From Candidatus Cloacimonadota bacterium (GTDB lineage: Bacteria; Cloacimonadota; Cloacimonadia; Cloacimonadales; TCS61): a DNA stretch of 64,000 nucleotides. Below, piece by piece: positions 60,444 through 64,000 of this stretch. The notes under the pieces are model-generated. The model saw only the letters and a program-made list of their open reading frames with translations, searched no databases and had not been told where the DNA came from. Within the stretch, counting starts at the first letter, position 1, and every line of letters starts with the position of its first letter. The stretch lies in the NCBI GenBank assembly GCA_030445745.1, contig JASUTE010000005.1:1-64000 (forward strand), in the 5' to 3' direction. A program made the position numbers and the translations under genes.

Positions 60444-61022
60444 TCATCTCTTCACTATTCCTTTGAAAACTATTTCCAAAAGTTTATCGACATTTGATTC
60501 AATTTCCGGAAAAGAAATATTTAGCGACCACGTAACTTCCAAGCCTTTTAAAGCGGTCGCTATGGCGAAAGCTGTCAATTCAATATCGTTTATCTCAAAG
60601 ATTCCTTTATCTTCTCCATCCTGCAGAATTTCCCGAATTGTTAGCAGTTCTCCACGGTTGTTCTTATCCCGGATTTTTTTAATGAAAGCGTAATGTTCCA
60701 AGTAGTCATCTTTAAGCGCACTATGAATATTAGCGAGTTCTTTCAGATATTCCATTTTCTTGATAATATAAATTTTCAATTTCTTTTGAGGAGAATCTTC
60801 ATTGGTGATTGCTTCCCTGGTCTTTTCTTTCAGGAATTGGTACTCTTGCTCGACGACCTCTTTAAATATATCTTCTTTACCCTTGAAATAATGATATAAA
60901 GAAGCTTTTCCCATTCGTGCTGCTTGGGCGATTTCAGCGATAGTTGTTTTTATTAAACCATATTGGGAAAATATTTTTTGAGCAACCTGCGTGATGATTT
61001 TCTTTTTTTCATCAGCTTTCAA
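60444..61022 (-). CDS. TetR/AcrR-family regulator
   Basis: A ~192-residue repressor. The N-terminal helix-turn-helix is IFSQYGLIKTTIAEIAQAAR with MGKASLYHYFKGKEDIFKEV directly after. The C-terminal domain is helical and likely ligand-binding. No ATG exists; the frame is open to 61061, but GGAGG four bases before a TTG at 61022 makes that the likeliest start. It heads the GNAT-radical SAM group and probably regulates it. The 300 bases upstream (to 61323) show no gene; a short GC-rich patch lies at 61120-61156. Confidence 0.88.
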   Translation of the reverse strand: MKADEKKKIITQVAQKIFSQYGLIKTTIAEIAQAARMGKASLYHYFKGKEDIFKEVVEQEYQFLKEKTREAITNEDSPQKKLKIYIIKKMEYLKELANIHSALKDDYLEHYAFIKKIRDKNNRGELLTIREILQDGEDKGIFEINDIELTAFAIATALKGLEVTWSLNISFPEIESNVDKLLEIVFKGIVKR

Positions 61023-61323
61023 TTTTCCTCCAATTCTCGAACAATATCGTTCTAGATTCAAAAAAAAGTTTCGGACTACCTTTCGTCAATCTTTTTTTAT
61101 TCTGAGTAGTAACTAATATTTGGCATGCACGACGCTTGGCCGTCACTGGCGGGCTCTATTTGATTCTCTTCCAATCTGAAAGTGGAGTAGTATATTTATC
61201 GTATCTTTTGTAGTTTATTTATTTCAAGTTATCTGACCTACCCCTAAATTTTTTCAATAAATTTCATCATAAATCTGCTTTTTCTCGGGGTAGGCGTAAA
61301 AATGAAAAAACCATAGAATAAAC

Positions 61324-61352
61324 AAAAAAAGAGGGCAAGTATACTTGCCCTC
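61324..61352 (-). terminator. Intrinsic terminator of groEL
   Basis: GAGGGCAAGTA and its exact complement form a 22-bp palindrome (61331-61352), followed on the minus strand by seven T residues. It lies 23 bases past the groEL stop. Confidence 0.9.
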
Positions 61353-61374
61353 TATATTTCAGTTTTTTAACTTA

Positions 61375-63024
<1,650 letters not shown>

Positions 63025-63048
63025 TTAATTCCTCCTATTATGATGAAT

Positions 63049-63075
63049 TTAGCAATCTATATCTCTGAGTGCTAA
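63049..63075 (-). promoter_or_regulatory. CIRCE element (HrcA operator) of groEL
   Basis: The plus strand reads TTAGCAATC-N9-GAGTGCTAA, the reverse complement of the consensus TTAGCACTC-N9-GAGTGCTAA with one mismatch. It lies 27-54 bases upstream of the groEL start. A minus-strand TTGACA at 63102-63097 is a likely -35 box. This predicts heat-shock control by HrcA. Confidence 0.93.
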
Positions 63076-63186
63076 AAATTAAAGTAATTCTTTTTTTGTC
63101 AAATAAAAATAATTTTTTAAAAATAGATTGATTTTTTTGTTAGAGTATGAGAAAAAGCCCTTAATTAAAGCAAGTGAGGTAAAACT

Positions 63187-64000
63187 ATGAAAAAATACTT
63201 TATTATTTTGTTAATTATTTCGTCTACAATCATTTGGGCTCATCCTAAGTTTTATAATTTGGAGGAATATAGCCTAAATTATAGCGTAAAGGCCGATTCG
63301 ACTCATGGATTTGATGTCATTTCGTATGATATTTCAGTAACAATAGATGATGAAAATGAATTTGTAAACGGTAGTGTAGCAGCAGTTGTGGAAGCTGAAG
63401 AAAATTTGAACCAGATAACTTATGAATTGGAAGAATTGAATGTTAGTTCGGTGCAGGTTAATGGCAGCGAAGCGGTTTTTAGCCACAACAACGGAGAATT
63501 GCAAATTCAGTTGGGAAGTATAGCGCCTGGTGAGCAATTTACCACTTTGGTGAATTACAGTGGTAACCCGCAAACTAGTGACGATGTGTATAACATCGGT
63601 ATGATTTTCAACCAAAATTTTGTCTTCACACTTTCCGATCCCAGCGGTTGTCGCTGGTGGTGGCCGGCTTACGATCATCCTTGGGATAAGGCGATAATAA
63701 ATTATAGCATAACGGTGCGCGAAGATTGGCTGGTAGCCTGCAATGGATTGCGAATTTCCATAGAAGATAATGGCGATGGCACTAGAACTCATAATTGGGA
63801 AGGAGAAAATCCGATGGCAACTTATTTAAGCTGTATTCATGCTGCTGGTTATGAGGAATTGAATCAGAGTTATGGAGATTTACCGATTCAGAATTTTGTG
63901 ATGCCCAGCCAGTATGAGAACGCAAGCGAAGATTTTTCCAACCTACCTTTTATGATAGAGGTTTATTCACAGGCCTATGGCCCTTATCCCTTTGAAAAAT
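63187..64000 (+). CDS. Exported M1-family aminopeptidase, N-terminal part
   Basis: The frame is open to the window edge, 271 codons. A signal peptide (MKKYFIILLIISSTIIWA) is followed by the N-terminal beta-sandwich of the M1/aminopeptidase N family: FDVISYDISVTIDDENEFVN, CRWWWPAYDHPWDKAIINYS, and DWLVACNGLR. The region that precedes the catalytic GxMEN block begins as FYSQAYGPYPFE-like residues at the edge (VYSQAYGPYPFEK). The HEXXH zinc motif lies beyond the window. GAGG precedes the ATG. It is divergent from groEL. Family members of this form often carry a type IX sorting domain, which cannot be checked here. Confidence 0.9.
   Translation, partial: MKKYFIILLIISSTIIWAHPKFYNLEEYSLNYSVKADSTHGFDVISYDISVTIDDENEFVNGSVAAVVEAEENLNQITYELEELNVSSVQVNGSEAVFSHNNGELQIQLGSIAPGEQFTTLVNYSGNPQTSDDVYNIGMIFNQNFVFTLSDPSGCRWWWPAYDHPWDKAIINYSITVREDWLVACNGLRISIEDNGDGTRTHNWEGENPMATYLSCIHAAGYEELNQSYGDLPIQNFVMPSQYENASEDFSNLPFMIEVYSQAYGPYPFEK

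Noticed and set aside
61120-61156. Short GC-rich patch upstream of tetR as a regulatory RNA or attachment site
   Set aside because: Only 4-base inverted repeats are visible; nothing supports a function.
63334-63792. 152-codon minus-strand frame at the right edge
   Set aside because: It is antisense to the M1 peptidase frame, which has a signal peptide and family motifs.

Overview
This AT-rich window comes from a Gram-negative-type bacterium that uses the standard bacterial code: TAA, TAG and TGA all end intact genes. A secreted propeller protein has a FlgD-like, type IX-style C-terminal sorting domain. There are also an undecaprenyl-phosphate polysaccharide operon, outer-membrane-like proteins and a CIRCE-controlled groEL. 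Together these suggest the FCB superphylum, and an uncultured Cloacimonadota-like genome is my best guess (inference, not proven).

Layout. 1-2000: a tyrosine integrase with short direct repeats at its start and a pair of interleaved inverted repeats beyond. 2013-4505: an SOS-type module, umuDC divergent from a CI/LexA-like HTH-S24 repressor. 4562-13478: housekeeping genes (Rel, a PhnD-PAS-PAS histidine kinase, a small protein, divergent polysaccharide deacetylase, UppP, HolA, Era). 13475-14440: a decayed membrane-protein gene and four tRNAs (Ser-TGA, Ser-GCT, Gln-TTG, Gln-CTG). 14574-23431: a glycogen/maltodextrin operon (phosphorylase, very large GH13 enzyme, glycogen synthase, 4-alpha-glucanotransferase). 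23535-25599: a small exported protein, a decayed membrane-protein fragment, an M42 peptidase and tRNA-Gly.

25690-40308: an eleven-gene polysaccharide operon in which nearly every stop overlaps the next start. It encodes two deacetylase-like proteins, four GT4 glycosyltransferases, a polyprenyl-phosphate sugar transferase, a Wzx-type flippase, a radical SAM protein and an AroB-like cyclase. A secreted propeller protein with a sorting domain sits in the middle. 40418-46781: minus-strand genes for rubrerythrin, a truncated EamA transporter, free-Met-R-SO reductase, a Cho-like nuclease, an SbcD-like nuclease, a DUF3332 lipoprotein, an SDR, a decayed beta-barrel-like fragment, PP2C and a YedY-like protein. 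46936-55097: thioesterase, cupin, PLD, CDF, acyl-CoA synthetase, an outer-membrane-like protein, a phosphoesterase and ABC-F.

55278-61022: tRNA-Pro, nth, a frameshifted and truncated asparagine-synthase-like pseudogene, then a block of gtrA, radical SAM/SPASM, a 26-codon ORF, GNAT and tetR that may be an acquired insert. 61375-64000: groEL with CIRCE and terminator, then the start of an exported M1 peptidase.

The least expected features are gene remnants in intergenic DNA that keep one reading frame but carry in-frame stops (13475-13864, 24182-24466, 45138-45362). Others are the missing Mo-ligand cysteine in the YedY-like protein, the sorting-domain protein inside the glycan operon, the possible peptide gene beside the radical SAM enzyme, and the interleaved inverted repeats near the integrase. 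I see no clearly new defence or CRISPR system.
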